Positions 1-9,560 of a stretch of 64,000 nucleotides of DNA are shown piece after piece (position 1 is the first letter of the stretch; each line of letters starts with the position of its first letter). Under the pieces are notes generated by a model. The model ran no database searches. It had not been told where the DNA came from and worked only from the letters and a program-made list of their open reading frames with translations. Both the position numbers and the translations under genes were made by a program. The DNA comes from Tritrichomonas musculus (taxonomy: Eukaryota; Parabasalia; Tritrichomonadida; Tritrichomonadidae): positions 6,324,001 through 6,388,000 of the forward strand of contig JAPFFF010000002.1 in NCBI GenBank assembly GCA_039105265.1, written 5' to 3'.

Positions 1-123
1 TGATAATAAACTGAAAATACTCACTGGTGAGACTGCGATAACCTCAAAAATAAATCGTATGACAGTGGGTATCATAACTGGTATCATCAACGGATCCACA
101 TTAGCCGTATTCAAATCATAATG

Positions 124-148
124 TAGGTCGCAGCATTTTTGCTGTCAC
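124..148. repeat. Hairpin-forming 25-bp repeat, copy 1
   Basis: The core GGTCGCAGCA followed by a T-run and GCTGT is shared with 7711-7735. It lies just beyond the polymerase C-terminal region, at the left edge of the visible part of the element. Confidence 0.55.
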
Positions 149-351
149 CCAAATTTAGAGCATAATATAGTCCCCTGATGTGAGTCCGTGGATGAATGGT
201 GCACAGGATTGGTTCTCGAGGACAATCATTTTGGTGTGTGTCCCAGTGAGAGCATTCTTGTTTACCGTGATCTTGGACATCGTCATCTCACTGATTTTGC
301 TCTGGATTTTGGTATTGCGAGTCAATTGCAGATTGATATTTTTGCCAACCT

Positions 352-3300
352 TCACACCGCCATTGTCGATGATGTCCTTGTAATCATCACTTGTAATATG
401 GTTTTTCTTGAGGGAGACCCCTTGAGTTTGAGTGCCTTGGTCACAGCTCCACTATTAAATATGGTGTAGCACTTAGGGGCTAACGCTATCATATTCTCAC
501 CATATTTCTCAATGCAGAGACCCAGTATTTTCTTCTCATCAGCGATTGTATTTATATTGGGATTCGGCATGAACTTATATATGTTCTCATCATAGAATGC
601 CCTATTCTTGATGATGTATTTGAACTCTTGATCGGACCCCTTGGTATCATCACCAGCAACTGCAAAATATGCACTATCAGTGTCCCCCTCTATGAAATGG
701 AATCGCTCCACATCAAGGCACTTGTACATGAAGTCGTATATGAATGTGAGATACCAGAATTTGGCATTATCTAGAGTCCAGAATGATTCCTGAAGGCATG
801 TCGTGCATTTGAAGCTCTTTGGGTTCATCTGGAGTAGATAGTTGTCATCACTCAATTTGGTGCCACAGACATAGTTGTCATAGATGATATTCTGGAAGGT
901 CTTATCGCGTGAGCATATCTTGATTTTGGAGAACTTCTCGGTGTTCATCCCATCGTACCCATATGAGCCATTCATGCTGATCTTGTAGAACTTCTCATTC
1001 GACACACTCAAGTCGCTTTCAGCGCCATTACCTTTAACGGTACCTGATATGATATCCTGACGGCGTTTCATGAATTCACTAACGAATGGGTTGAATCCGC
1101 GATGAGCCTCGTATTTGGTGAGACTCTTGATATCCTCAATGACAAGTCCATGGTCGAGGAGGAACCAGAGGTAGTAATTCGAGAATGTCTGATAGGTACC
1201 CATTGTATCAACACTCATGGTCAGCTTCCGTTCAGTTTTGTCAACAGATGGGAGCTTATTGTGAGTCATGTAGTCGTGCATATATGGGCCGATGGTGGCC
1301 TCATCATTGGTGATATCGAAATTGCGGAATACAGGTGGGAAATTGATGAAGTAGTTGATTTTGGATATTGGGCATTTCAACATGACCTCCGCTTTGAACA
1401 GGAAATCGGGATGATCTTGGTACTTCTGGCTGTTGATGATACCCATACATGTGTTGTAGGTCTTCATATTTTTGGTACCATCCTTATACACCTCGAATCG
1501 CTCCATCATGGAACCTGGCATATACATGACTCCCCCGTGATATGGATTGACATCATGTTTGGTTGAACTGAATGCAGATGGGTATAAGCTGTTGAAATCG
1601 ACTCCAACAATATGAGTCATCGTGTGTGGAGTATCATATGAGATTACCTTGTGATCAACGGCATTGTATCTAAAGCGGTTTATTTTGGTATGACCCTTGA
1701 TGTTGACTCGATGCATGACATTGGATAGACCACCAGTGATGTTGTTCCGTAAGCTGTAATACTCCTGTTCATCGTTGATGAGTGTTGGGAGATGCATCAT
1801 CTTGCAGTACTTCTTCAGCTGAATTCGTAGTTTGGTTATATTGGGGTCATCACGGCTGCGAAGTCTGTTGCATTCCGCACAAGCGAGTTTACAGTTACTG
1901 AGTTCATGACCGATATCATTATTGATTCTATCGAGAGTAGGCTTATTGGTCCATGTGAAGTGTTCACCACAGAGATGACACTTGCCAGTATCTGGATTGT
2001 TGTACATCTCCATGAACTTATCGAATTGCTCCTCACAAACACATTTATCGAGGTTCCTGGGCTTGTCCTTATGAGCTAGATTATATTTGACATCCTGGTT
2101 ATAGTAGTTCTCGCATTTGAATCGCCACCAATCGAGGTTTAGTTTGAATTTGTTAATGGGATTCTGTATGGAGTATTCGGCATTTGGAGAATGGAATTCT
2201 TCCTCAAATTCCTTATATGCGAGTGCATACTTGATACAGGATGCATTCTTGCTTAGCGATAGGTTTGAGATGAGGTCCACGTTGTACTGAGCATTGAGTG
2301 CAATCAAGTTGTCAATGGGTTTGATCATCATCTCGACATCATTATCATTGTATGCAAGTAGGTAGTCCCATCGGGTTTTATAGTTTTTGGCATCCTCGAG
2401 ATATAGTTTGTAATCATCTGGTGTCAATGGGTTCTTCTGGTTGAGATAGCTGTAGAACGCCTCATACTCAAATGGCTCTGCTTTTGAGAGTACCTCATTG
2501 TAGTTCTCAGTGTTGATGGCTTCATATGGGAACACACCCTTTGAGCTATTCTCAACTCCCCCAAAATCAACCCCGAATTGTCGTAATGTACCTCCAGCGA
2601 CAAATGATTGTGCGTCGATGAATCGCAACTTGGTATCGTATTTGGGTGACTTCAATATGAACTGCTTCAATGAGGATGTGGTACCAATGATGCTATTGGG
2701 CTCAACACTCCAGAACATATTTCGCTTGGCTGAACTGTAGTTGAGATACTCCTTGAATAGGTTGCTATCGAATCTACTCGAGTTGAATCCAAATACGGTT
2801 ATCACATTCAGGTTGCGATCAATGGTTTTGAGATTGTCAACTGGTTGATTGATGAAGGATTTCATGTATTGAACCTTATCGTGATACACCTGCTTGGATT
2901 GCTCAAACAACCACTCGATCCATTTGATGATGAACTCAGTTGAATCTCTTAATGAGAAGTGCTTTGTGGTACAACCAGATTGCGATTTGACACATGATGA
3001 TACACTAAGGGGTATCAGTCGTGAGTTGATGGTTGTGGATGAACCAATAGATGCATTCACAGGCTGTTCAACTGTTTCGAAATCGTATGTGATGTAATAT
3101 ATGTTGGGTTTCCATTTGAGATTATATGCTAAGCAATATTCGTACACCGGATTGCCGAGTATATGTGGACAGTATGGTAGTGGTTCACGATTGGGTATGA
3201 ATTGTTTTCGAAATACACCAGTACAGTTATCAACATGGTTCTCGAAACGCTTCATATTGTGATGACCGTAATGTGCATATGAACCACACTTTGGGCAGAT

Positions 3301-5823
3301 ATGGATGTTGGTCAGCTTCTCAGCATCCTTGATGTACATTATATGAATGATTCGATTTTGAGTGAACAGCAATGCGGATTTCCTAAATGAGTTATCATCA
3401 TTGTATTTCCACTGGTCCTGAAGATTATACACCTTGTGTTTCTCCAAGTACTCATATATGTCCACATTCAAGTGATGCTTCTCGGCAGATGCCTTCATGG
3501 CTTCAATTGATGTTCCCGGATAGTTGTTCAGGAGATCGATTGCAGCTTGTGATGGCTTAGTAGAATACACTATATTGTGATCCTCGCATAGGAGCTTCTT
3601 AGCTGCTTGAGTACGATGCTTAGTTTTGCAACCAGATTTGGGTTTGCAACCAGATTTGGGTTTAACTAGATGGTCATCGAGACACGCTGCCAGAAATCGA
3701 TACCAACATAGATTGTCATCGGCGTTATCTGTGATGATGAATTTATTATTTTTGATTTCCTTAGGCAAATCTTTGATGGGACCACTAACCTTGACCATTC
3801 GAGATACTGTGAATGAAACGGTTCCTACGAGAATCAACTTGGTTCCAGATGTTGAGGTTTCATATGAGTGCAGTACTGATTCAATATAATACTTCACGAT
3901 ATCAAGTGATTGCTCATCACGAACCACAATTGGAATGGCTGATTTATAGTTGTTCCAATTGATTTCCCTAGCTGTATATTGGAATGTGTCATTCTCAGCA
4001 CTGGAGGACTCAAATACACCTGTGAGTTGGAAATAGATTTTGAATGGTTTTACCTCGCGTTTATAAACCTGTTGCAAACCATCATATATACTGTTCAATG
4101 TAGATATCGAGTTGAAGTAGTATATGTATATTGGCTCATATGTATCAATATCCTCGCGTTCATTGTAATCATTATCAGCATATTTGTTATATTTATTCCA
4201 AGCCTCTACAGCCCTATCATAGTCCTCAGGTTCATTCACCATGAGGAAACCAGTATGTTTCGATTTGAATTCATGACCGAACTCACTGAGGTATTCGAAT
4301 ATTTCATTATTTTCAGGGTCCTTGGGGAGATCATCAATATTAGTGCTACCATCAATAATATGAGCTAGTTTTATAACTTTGGACCTGTTTTTGAGTATAT
4401 CTTGTATTTCAGCTCTATTGAGATACTCAGGATAATACTTGTTGAAATAGGAACATACTTTGCGATCATCATCTAATTGCTGTTGGAACCTATTCTGGGT
4501 ATTCATATGCTGGAGTACATCAATGGGGTCCTCAACCATGTAATCACCTCTATTGAATTTACTGAAGTAATCACTATCGGCTGCAAGGCGTTCAGCACGC
4601 TCACGCTCAATACGTTCCCTTACAAGTTTTTGTTTAAACTTATCTCGAGTATTCTTATGTTGAAATGCATCAATGGGGTTATCAACCTTGTAATCAGTTC
4701 TATCAAATTTATTGAAATAATCATTATCGGCTGCACGCTCACGCTCAATACGTTCCTGTTCAAGTTTTTGTTTAAACTTATCTCGAGTATTCTTATGTTG
4801 AAATGCATCAATGAGGTTATCAACCTTGTAATCAGCTCTATTGAATTTATTGAAGTAATCATTATCATTTGCAAGGCGTTCAGCACGCTCACGCTCAATA
4901 CGTTCCTGTTCCAAGCGCTCCTGCTCAGCACGCTCCCGTTTACGAGCTTTTTTGGCATGTCTCTTTGCACGTTTACGCTCCAATCGCTCCTGTTCAGCAC
5001 GCTCCTGTTCAAGAAGTTCCCGCTCAGCACGCTCACGCTCAATACGTTCCTGTTCCAAGCGCTCCTGCTCAGCACGCTCATCCCTAAGTTGTCCAAAGAA
5101 TGTATCAAAATCTGATTCCTCGAGAATACCATCAGGATTGAAACCTGTGCGAGTTATAAATGAGTTCTCATTGAGGAACCCCGAAAGTTTAGTCAGCTGA
5201 ACAATATATTTATCAGTGAGGGGGATGTTGCCACCGAACTCATTATTAACAATATTGATATAATTTTTGACAGTTTCTGTAGGTATATACCTTTTATCGA
5301 AATTCCCATTCGTAATCTTACGATTCAGCTCCCGTTCCCTCTCTTCGGCAATTCGCTTGCGTTCACGTTCCTGTTTCAATCGATCACGCTCAAGCCGTTT
5401 GCGTTCCTGCTCTTCTGCTTCTTTAGCCAATCTCTCCTGTTTCAATCGATCACGCTCAAGCCGTTTGCGTTCCTTCTCAGCAAGTTCCTGTTCCTGCTTA
5501 AGGCGTTCCTGTTCAAGTCTGTCATCCTCTAGTTTACGCAACCTCTGTTCAGTTTCAGCCCTCAACTGCTCATCCTCTTGTTCAGCCCTCAGTTGTCCAA
5601 AGAATGTATCAAAATGCGATTCCTGAAGAGCAAACCTAGTATCAAAACCTATTCGATCTACAAATGATTTCTCATTGAGGAACCTACTGAGCTTGCTCAG
5701 CTGAGCGACATATGTGAGGTTGGTTGGGATGTTGCCACCGAACTCATTATTAACAATATTGATATAATTTTTGACAGTTTTTGTAGGAATTTTACCAAAA
5801 TGTCCGTTTGTAATATTACTCAT
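352..5823 (-). CDS. Polinton protein-primed family B DNA polymerase (pPolB), fossil
   Basis: This is the replicative polymerase of the Maverick element. Visible parts in order: two N-terminal copies of an 80-90-residue domain (around residues 1-80 and 170-260), each followed by a highly charged E/R/K/Q coiled coil; then three tandem repeats of about 50 residues containing DYFxKFxRxDYxV (about 330-460); a CxxC-H-C zinc-like patch near 845-870; exonuclease motif YDFETVE near 910; an HNH-like C/H cluster near 1265-1330; polymerase motif A DFNSLYPSA near 1410; motif B KISMNGSYGYDG near 1615; and motif C GDTDSAYF near 1713. The length (1823 aa) is well above usual Polinton polymerases because of the N-terminal expansions. 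The gene is nearly intact, with about one break. Confidence 0.93.
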   Translation of the reverse strand: MSNITNGHFGKIPTKTVKNYINIVNNEFGGNIPTNLTYVAQLSKLSRFLNEKSFVDRIGFDTRFALQESHFDTFFGQLRAEQEDEQLRAETEQRLRKLEDDRLEQERLKQEQELAEKERKRLERDRLKQERLAKEAEEQERKRLERDRLKQERERKRIAEERERELNRKITNGNFDKRYIPTETVKNYINIVNNEFGGNIPLTDKYIVQLTKLSGFLNENSFITRTGFNPDGILEESDFDTFFGQLRDERAEQERLEQERIERERAERELLEQERAEQERLERKRAKRHAKKARKRERAEQERLEQERIERERAERLANDNDYFNKFNRADYKVDNLIDAFQHKNTRDKFKQKLEQERIERERAADNDYFNKFDRTDYKVDNPIDAFQHKNTRDKFKQKLVRERIERERAERLAADSDYFSKFNRGDYMVEDPIDVLQHMNTQNRFQQQLDDDRKVCSYFNKYYPEYLNRAEIQDILKNRSKVIKLAHIIDGSTNIDDLPKDPENNEIFEYLSEFGHEFKSKHTGFLMVNEPEDYDRAVEAWNKYNKYADNDYNEREDIDTYEPIYIYYFNSISTLNSIYDGLQQVYKREVKPFKIYFQLTGVFESSSAENDTFQYTAREINWNNYKSAIPIVVRDEQSLDIVKYYIESVLHSYETSTSGTKLILVGTVSFTVSRMVKVSGPIKDLPKEIKNNKFIITDNADDNLCWYRFLAACLDDHLVKPKSGCKPKSGCKTKHRTQAAKKLLCEDHNIVYSTKPSQAAIDLLNNYPGTSIEAMKASAEKHHLNVDIYEYLEKHKVYNLQDQWKYNDDNSFRKSALLFTQNRIIHIMYIKDAEKLTNIHICPKCGSYAHYGHHNMKRFENHVDNCTGVFRKQFIPNREPLPYCPHILGNPVYEYCLAYNLKWKPNIYYITYDFETVEQPVNASIGSSTTINSRLIPLSVSSCVKSQSGCTTKHFSLRDSTEFIIKWIEWLFEQSKQVYHDKVQYMKSFINQPVDNLKTIDRNLNVITVFGFNSSRFDSNLFKEYLNYSSAKRNMFWSVEPNSIIGTTSSLKQFILKSPKYDTKLRFIDAQSFVAGGTLRQFGVDFGGVENSSKGVFPYEAINTENYNEVLSKAEPFEYEAFYSYLNQKNPLTPDDYKLYLEDAKNYKTRWDYLLAYNDNDVEMMIKPIDNLIALNAQYNVDLISNLSLSKNASCIKYALAYKEFEEEFHSPNAEYSIQNPINKFKLNLDWWRFKCENYYNQDVKYNLAHKDKPRNLDKCVCEEQFDKFMEMYNNPDTGKCHLCGEHFTWTNKPTLDRINNDIGHELSNCKLACAECNRLRSRDDPNITKLRIQLKKYCKMMHLPTLINDEQEYYSLRNNITGGLSNVMHRVNIKGHTKINRFRYNAVDHKVISYDTPHTMTHIVGVDFNSLYPSAFSSTKHDVNPYHGGVMYMPGSMMERFEVYKDGTKNMKTYNTCMGIINSQKYQDHPDFLFKAEVMLKCPISKINYFINFPPVFRNFDITNDEATIGPYMHDYMTHNKLPSVDKTERKLTMSVDTMGTYQTFSNYYLWFLLDHGLVIEDIKSLTKYEAHRGFNPFVSEFMKRRQDIISGTVKGNGAESDLSVSNEKFYKISMNGSYGYDGMNTEKFSKIKICSRDKTFQNIIYDNYVCGTKLSDDNYLLQMNPKSFKCTTCLQESFWTLDNAKFWYLTFIYDFMYKCLDVERFHFIEGDTDSAYFAVAGDDTKGSDQEFKYIIKNRAFYDENIYKFMPNPNINTIADEKKILGLCIEKYGENMIALAPKCYTIFNSGAVTKALKLKGSPSRKTILQVMITRTSSTMAV

Positions 5824-6309
5824 TTGCCTGAACGTAAAAATACAAAAATAGTCATTGCAAAAATATTGATTAAATATTATTTTTGAATTTTAATCATGTG
5901 CATACTCCCTGCAATGTAGTTGGAATGGTTTAAATGCTAAATCGAAAACATATATGTGTTAGCGCTAACTGGTATAGTTGTTGGATCATGAAGCATGTCT
6001 CCGGGCTTCGGCTGCAGGCATAGGTTCGATTCACTGCCATACCGATTTTTCGTATTATTTTCGGTCCATATTTGTGATAGAGCCCTAGCGCACTAAACAC
6101 CTTGGGTAAGCTATTACTTGTGGATTATGGGGTAATACGGGCATTTGCCGGCATTTGCAACCCAAACCAGCTTCATGGTGGATGCAAACTGTTTCTCTTT
6201 ATGGGGTGGTATCATCCCGGGCACTTATCATCTCATATCGAATGCATTACGCATCCAGTATGAATATACATTCTCATGGGGTCGGTTTTTGCAAAAATAT
6301 TTTTTAGTC
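5824..6309. other. Intergenic spacer in Maverick with tRNA-like internal promoter signals
   Basis: This is a 486-base spacer between the polymerase gene and the 107-aa gene. No supported frame is visible. It contains a perfect 12-bp palindrome (GTTAGCGCTAAC, 5958-5969), a tRNA-like stretch (listed separately) and repeated GCCGGC/GCATTTGC words around 6140-6160. Confidence 0.6.
5970..6050 (+). other. tRNA-like relic with A box, B box and T-run
   Basis: TGGTATAGTTG at 5970-5980 fits the polymerase III A-box consensus. GGTTCGATTCA at 6023-6033 fits the B box at 10 of 11 positions, and TTTTT at 6046-6050 could terminate transcription. GGTAT (5971-5975) can pair with ATACC (6039-6043), giving a 73-nt span, the length of a tRNA. 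The anticodon and T stems do not pair properly, so this is not a working tRNA by eye. It may be a decayed tRNA, a pol III transcript or chance. Confidence 0.35.
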
Positions 6310-6633
6310 CTAGTGTTTAAAATATAGTGTCCATTCGTATTTCCAAGATGTGTGTGTTATATTGGAGGTCTCATCAGTGAAGGTACGAATAAAAGTATTT
6401 TGTATATTATATTGAGGACCATTCGTCCACATCATATCTCTATTGGCATCTTCAATTGTATACCCTAAATCAACATGTGTATAGATGATATAGATGTAGT
6501 TGTTTTTGGCGGTAGTGAATCCCTTAATTGTTAACCAGTCCTTTGTATTTTGGATAATCTGTATGTTAGGTAATATATTATCCTTAAAGTAGTTCCAATT
6601 AGGTTTATCCTTGAGAGTTACAAAATTTGTCAT
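6310..6633 (-). CDS. Small Maverick protein of unknown function (107 aa)
   Basis: This is an open frame of 107 residues with normal start and stop, in the minus-strand gene run of the element, 23 bases downstream of the 168-aa gene. The sequence is rich in aromatic residues (W, Y, F) and N/T and reads as a compact soluble domain. No motif is recognised and no transmembrane segment is seen. It is probably a minor structural or accessory protein of the element, which is inference from location only. Confidence 0.6.
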   Translation of the reverse strand: MTNFVTLKDKPNWNYFKDNILPNIQIIQNTKDWLTIKGFTTAKNNYIYIIYTHVDLGYTIEDANRDMMWTNGPQYNIQNTFIRTFTDETSNITHTSWKYEWTLYFKH

Positions 6634-6656
6634 TTTGAGAGTTGCAAAAATTTAAA

Positions 6657-7163
6657 TTAGAAATCGGTTGTATCAATCTCAGCATCTGGGTCTGGAGCTG
6701 TTTCCCTTGGGGGACCGTTTATAGGCATATGGGTGTTGATTAGTTTTTGGGTCATATACATGGAGATACTCAACTTTAGGTTATCGTAGATGAGTCTACG
6801 CAATAGAGATACTCGTTTATGAGGTTCCACGTTGGAGACCGCATCGATTACATCCTTTGATGTGACATATTGTATCAATCGGTCATGATCCTCAATATCC
6901 AAAAACTTGCTACGATTGAATATATGGGTGCGATTTAAACGAGGTCGAGGATGTTCAATAGATTGAGTTTCAGTTTCATCAGGAGGTGAGGCAGTTGCTT
7001 CAGGAGGTGAATCCTGAGTTGAATCCTGAGGTGAATCTGTGGAAGGTTTGCGTTTACTGCTCCAACGTTTAATCAAATGCTTGACATCTCGGCGCAAATC
7101 GGTGATACCATCTACGATTTTTGAGAGCATATCAGTGTCAGATTCTGTAGCTGAAATATCCAT
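6657..7163 (-). CDS. Maverick protein of unknown function (168 aa)
   Basis: The start is an ATG at 7163. An N-terminal acidic and amphipathic segment (about residues 1-40) is followed by a low-complexity linker of S/P/D/Q/E (about 40-75), made of short repeats of QDS- and PPE-type words, then a folded-looking C-terminal half (about 80-155) containing FNRSKFLDIEDHDRLIQYV. This C-terminal region resembles a small helical DNA- or protein-binding domain but is not assigned. It lies 22 bases downstream of the KilA-N gene, so it is probably co-transcribed. Confidence 0.6.
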   Translation of the reverse strand: MDISATESDTDMLSKIVDGITDLRRDVKHLIKRWSSKRKPSTDSPQDSTQDSPPEATASPPDETETQSIEHPRPRLNRTHIFNRSKFLDIEDHDRLIQYVTSKDVIDAVSNVEPHKRVSLLRRLIYDNLKLSISMYMTQKLINTHMPINGPPRETAPDPDAEIDTTDF

Positions 7164-7185
7164 TTATGCAAAAATAAAATATTAT

Positions 7186-7968
7186 TTAAAGATGTATATT
7201 TTTAAAGTATTTGTCTACAGCTTCATGAAACTCATCAAGGCATGATTTGTTAATGATAATATCAGTACCACCTACACGGACATCATCCCCTTTGAACATA
7301 GCTTTGGCCATTCGTTTGATATCTTCATTCGGGGTCATCGCAATTGGTAGGTCATCAACATATGCCCAGCGCTTCTTCTCATCTTGATAAATCTTACTGA
7401 CCTGCCTCCATGAATGCTTGTTGCGACGAACGAGATGGAGTATCACAAAATTCCTATTTTTGGGAAGTTCCTCAAGCCATATCATATATCGGTAGCTATG
7501 TTTGTGATCTTTGGGGACAACTCTAGGAGTTAGGTCATCGATTTTGTTAACCAGCTGCTCACGTTGCTTCTCAAAATATGAATCCAATAGTTTGGCAATA
7601 TATATGGCATACTTTCGATTAGCCCAGCATGCAACATCATTGACAAGCAATCGGTGAATGTATGTGCCTTTCAAATCATTCGGTAAATTAGGTCTATCTT
7701 GAACAATATCTAGGTCGCAGCAATTTTGCTGTGACGAGCAGGAACTGCGTTCTAATTCATCAAGAATTTCATTGGTTTCAGCGAGTTGCCTCCACCTATA
7801 AGCTTGTTTCTTTGAATTACATGCAGTGAGAATCGATTGCATCTGGTACATATCATCTTTGATTGAATGTATCAAACGAAGCTTCTCATTATACTGGATG
7901 TATTCATATTCGTCATTGATTGGTTCGACAATGGCTGACATTGGAATGTTGATTGCTGTTGATTCCAT
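7186..7968 (-). CDS. KilA-N domain protein of the Maverick element
   Basis: This 260-residue protein has a central KilA-N-like DNA-binding domain (about residues 55-140). The tell-tale parts are a W-R-x-L-x-x-T helix (KQAYRWRQLAETNEILDEL) and, after a linker, GTYIHRLLVNDVACWANRKYA, which matches the family pattern of G-x-Y-x-H with a VAxWxSxxFA-like helix. The C-terminal half (about 165-235) has a Y-R-Y-M-I-W / R-R-x-K-x-S-W-x-x-V pattern as found behind KilA-N in large DNA virus proteins. KilA-N proteins are common accessory regulators in DNA viruses and related elements. The role here is inferred. A hairpin-forming repeat lies inside the linker (7711-7735). Confidence 0.75.
   Translation of the reverse strand: MESTAINIPMSAIVEPINDEYEYIQYNEKLRLIHSIKDDMYQMQSILTACNSKKQAYRWRQLAETNEILDELERSSCSSQQNCCDLDIVQDRPNLPNDLKGTYIHRLLVNDVACWANRKYAIYIAKLLDSYFEKQREQLVNKIDDLTPRVVPKDHKHSYRYMIWLEELPKNRNFVILHLVRRNKHSWRQVSKIYQDEKKRWAYVDDLPIAMTPNEDIKRMAKAMFKGDDVRVGGTDIIINKSCLDEFHEAVDKYFKNIHL
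7711..7735. repeat. Hairpin-forming 25-bp repeat, copy 2 (copy 1 at 124-148)
   Basis: The 25 bases match 124-148 at 23 positions. GTCGCAGCAA and TTGCTGTGAC can pair into a 10-bp stem with a two-base loop. This copy lies inside the linker of the KilA-N gene. Confidence 0.6.
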
Positions 7969-8040
7969 TTCAAGCTGGATAAAAATTGAGTTGCATTGAG
8001 AACTAGTTAGTTATGATCTCTCCTCCTACTACTAATAGAT

Positions 8041-8070
8041 TCCTCCTACTACTAGTATCAAATTGGTAAC
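8041..8070. repeat. Left arm of 30-bp inverted repeat around the 437-aa gene
   Basis: These 30 bases are the exact reverse complement of 9561-9590. The match continues with 9 of 10 bases on the outer side. The arm contains TCCTCC-type and CTACTAGTA words that are also repeated just outside it. Confidence 0.85.
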
Positions 8071-8178
8071 GGCTGGACTCGAGAGGAGTTCATAAAATTC
8101 AATTTGAGTAAATCCTTTAATTGGAATCGCGAATGCGAATGCGAACACATAAATGCATAAATGCAAAAATATAACTTC

Positions 8179-9492
8179 TCAAGCCTTGGTGTAGTACACA
8201 ACTTTATTATACTTCTCCCATGCAATGGTCTTAAGCAGGAACTGCGTTCGCAGTTTACTCGATTTTGAGAGTATCATACCTAATCCACGAGGGGTTATAT
8301 TAGTGTCGAAGTACTCATTATATTTTTGTGTCAATTCTACTATACATATCTTATCATTTGGGAGACCCTTAATGAAATTGTCCAAGGTCTTCTCCTGAGC
8401 AATTTCACGTACTTCAGCTATAATGGGTGTATGCTGGGGTTCGGCATTTGATTCCTTGGCAGATTCCTTGGCAGATACCTCAGTCAAACTCTGTTTGGAT
8501 TTCTCAGCCATCTCTGGTTCCTTAATGTGGATATAATTTAAGAGCTCATTTTCACATATTTTTGCAATGCAATCCTTGATTTCCCTATCGATGATTTTGG
8601 ATAAATCGTGTAAGATATATTCATTGAGATTCTTCATGAGTACTCTAGAGTACCCAATAACGAGTTCACTAGATGACATTTCAGTTGGGGGATATTGATC
8701 AAGTTTATTATCGATTGCATCAATGATTGTTCCAAGGTATAGATTATAACAAGCATTACTGATTTCCTCGCGCAATTTCACTAGGGAATCATATTTATGT
8801 ATATCATTTGCGAAATATTCATTTGTTGCAACTTCAGCGAGTAACTTGGTGAAGCTAGATATTAATCTTTGTGTTAATGAATCGAATAGGTTTATGACCT
8901 TGGTAGAGGTTCTATCATAGTATACGAATTTAATGGTACCCTCATATGATTTGTCTTTGGGACATAAGGATTTGACCTTATTGACAAACGATTCGAATAT
9001 GCAACTGAGCAAATTCTGGTTGAACATATTGATATCCTTTGTGATGATGTCAACGGCATAGTCAAGGGGATGCGTATAACTGTAAATCAAAGTTTTGCGT
9101 TTCTTATCGAGCTCATCTTGAAATTTCATTAGACGTTCGCGATCTCGGTTGATATATGATAACTCCTTCATTAGCAGTGCTCGCTCGGGAGATTCAATGT
9201 TTGTATAACTATCAATTTTGGTATTCATATCTTGGATCCACTCATCGTACTCATCAAGCGAGAGCTCCTTATGTATATAGCACTTGATAGCTGACTCGCG
9301 ATTATGATCACGTTGGGATTTATTCAATATTTTGTTCATACGAATCTCCAATTCCTTGCAGAAAGAACCTTCATATGAAACTATTTGGGTGTTAGTTGGG
9401 ACAATACTCATTTTCAAACCAGATAAAAAATTAAATTGATTCGAGAATAGCATTATTTTTGGGATTGTCAATTTATGGATATGCGTAAGCAT
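8179..9492 (-). CDS. Maverick accessory protein of unknown function (437 aa), in an inverted-repeat cassette
   Basis: The frame begins at 9492; a second ATG 27 codons further in (MSIVPTN) may be the true start because the first segment is hydrophobic and atypical. The middle is largely helical. Around residues 330-375 there is an A/K/E/S linker with repeated AKES words. The C-terminal 60 residues (PNDKICIVELTQKYNEYF onward, ending in W-x-K-Y-N-K-V-V-Y-Y) look like a small winged-helix or DNA-binding domain. The gene is flanked by a perfect 30-bp inverted repeat (8041-8070 and 9561-9590), so it may be a separately acquired cassette. The function is unknown. Confidence 0.65.
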   Translation of the reverse strand: MLTHIHKLTIPKIMLFSNQFNFLSGLKMSIVPTNTQIVSYEGSFCKELEIRMNKILNKSQRDHNRESAIKCYIHKELSLDEYDEWIQDMNTKIDSYTNIESPERALLMKELSYINRDRERLMKFQDELDKKRKTLIYSYTHPLDYAVDIITKDINMFNQNLLSCIFESFVNKVKSLCPKDKSYEGTIKFVYYDRTSTKVINLFDSLTQRLISSFTKLLAEVATNEYFANDIHKYDSLVKLREEISNACYNLYLGTIIDAIDNKLDQYPPTEMSSSELVIGYSRVLMKNLNEYILHDLSKIIDREIKDCIAKICENELLNYIHIKEPEMAEKSKQSLTEVSAKESAKESNAEPQHTPIIAEVREIAQEKTLDNFIKGLPNDKICIVELTQKYNEYFDTNITPRGLGMILSKSSKLRTQFLLKTIAWEKYNKVVYYTKA

Positions 9493-9560
9493 TTATCTTG
9501 AGGCGAAGCCGAAAAGGATTTACCTAAAATGGATTTTGAGAGGCCCCTTTTGGATACCCC

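Noticed and set aside
1102-1566. 154-codon plus-strand frame within the polymerase gene
   Set aside because: It is the antisense shadow of the polymerase coding sequence, with no independent motif.
5970-6043. Functional tRNA gene
   Set aside because: Only the closing stem and the A and B boxes fit; anticodon and T stems do not pair.
7737-8249. Shared 16-mer AGCAGGAACTGCGTTC at about 7737 and 8234
   Set aside because: An isolated short match in two coding regions in different contexts; not enough to call a repeat family.
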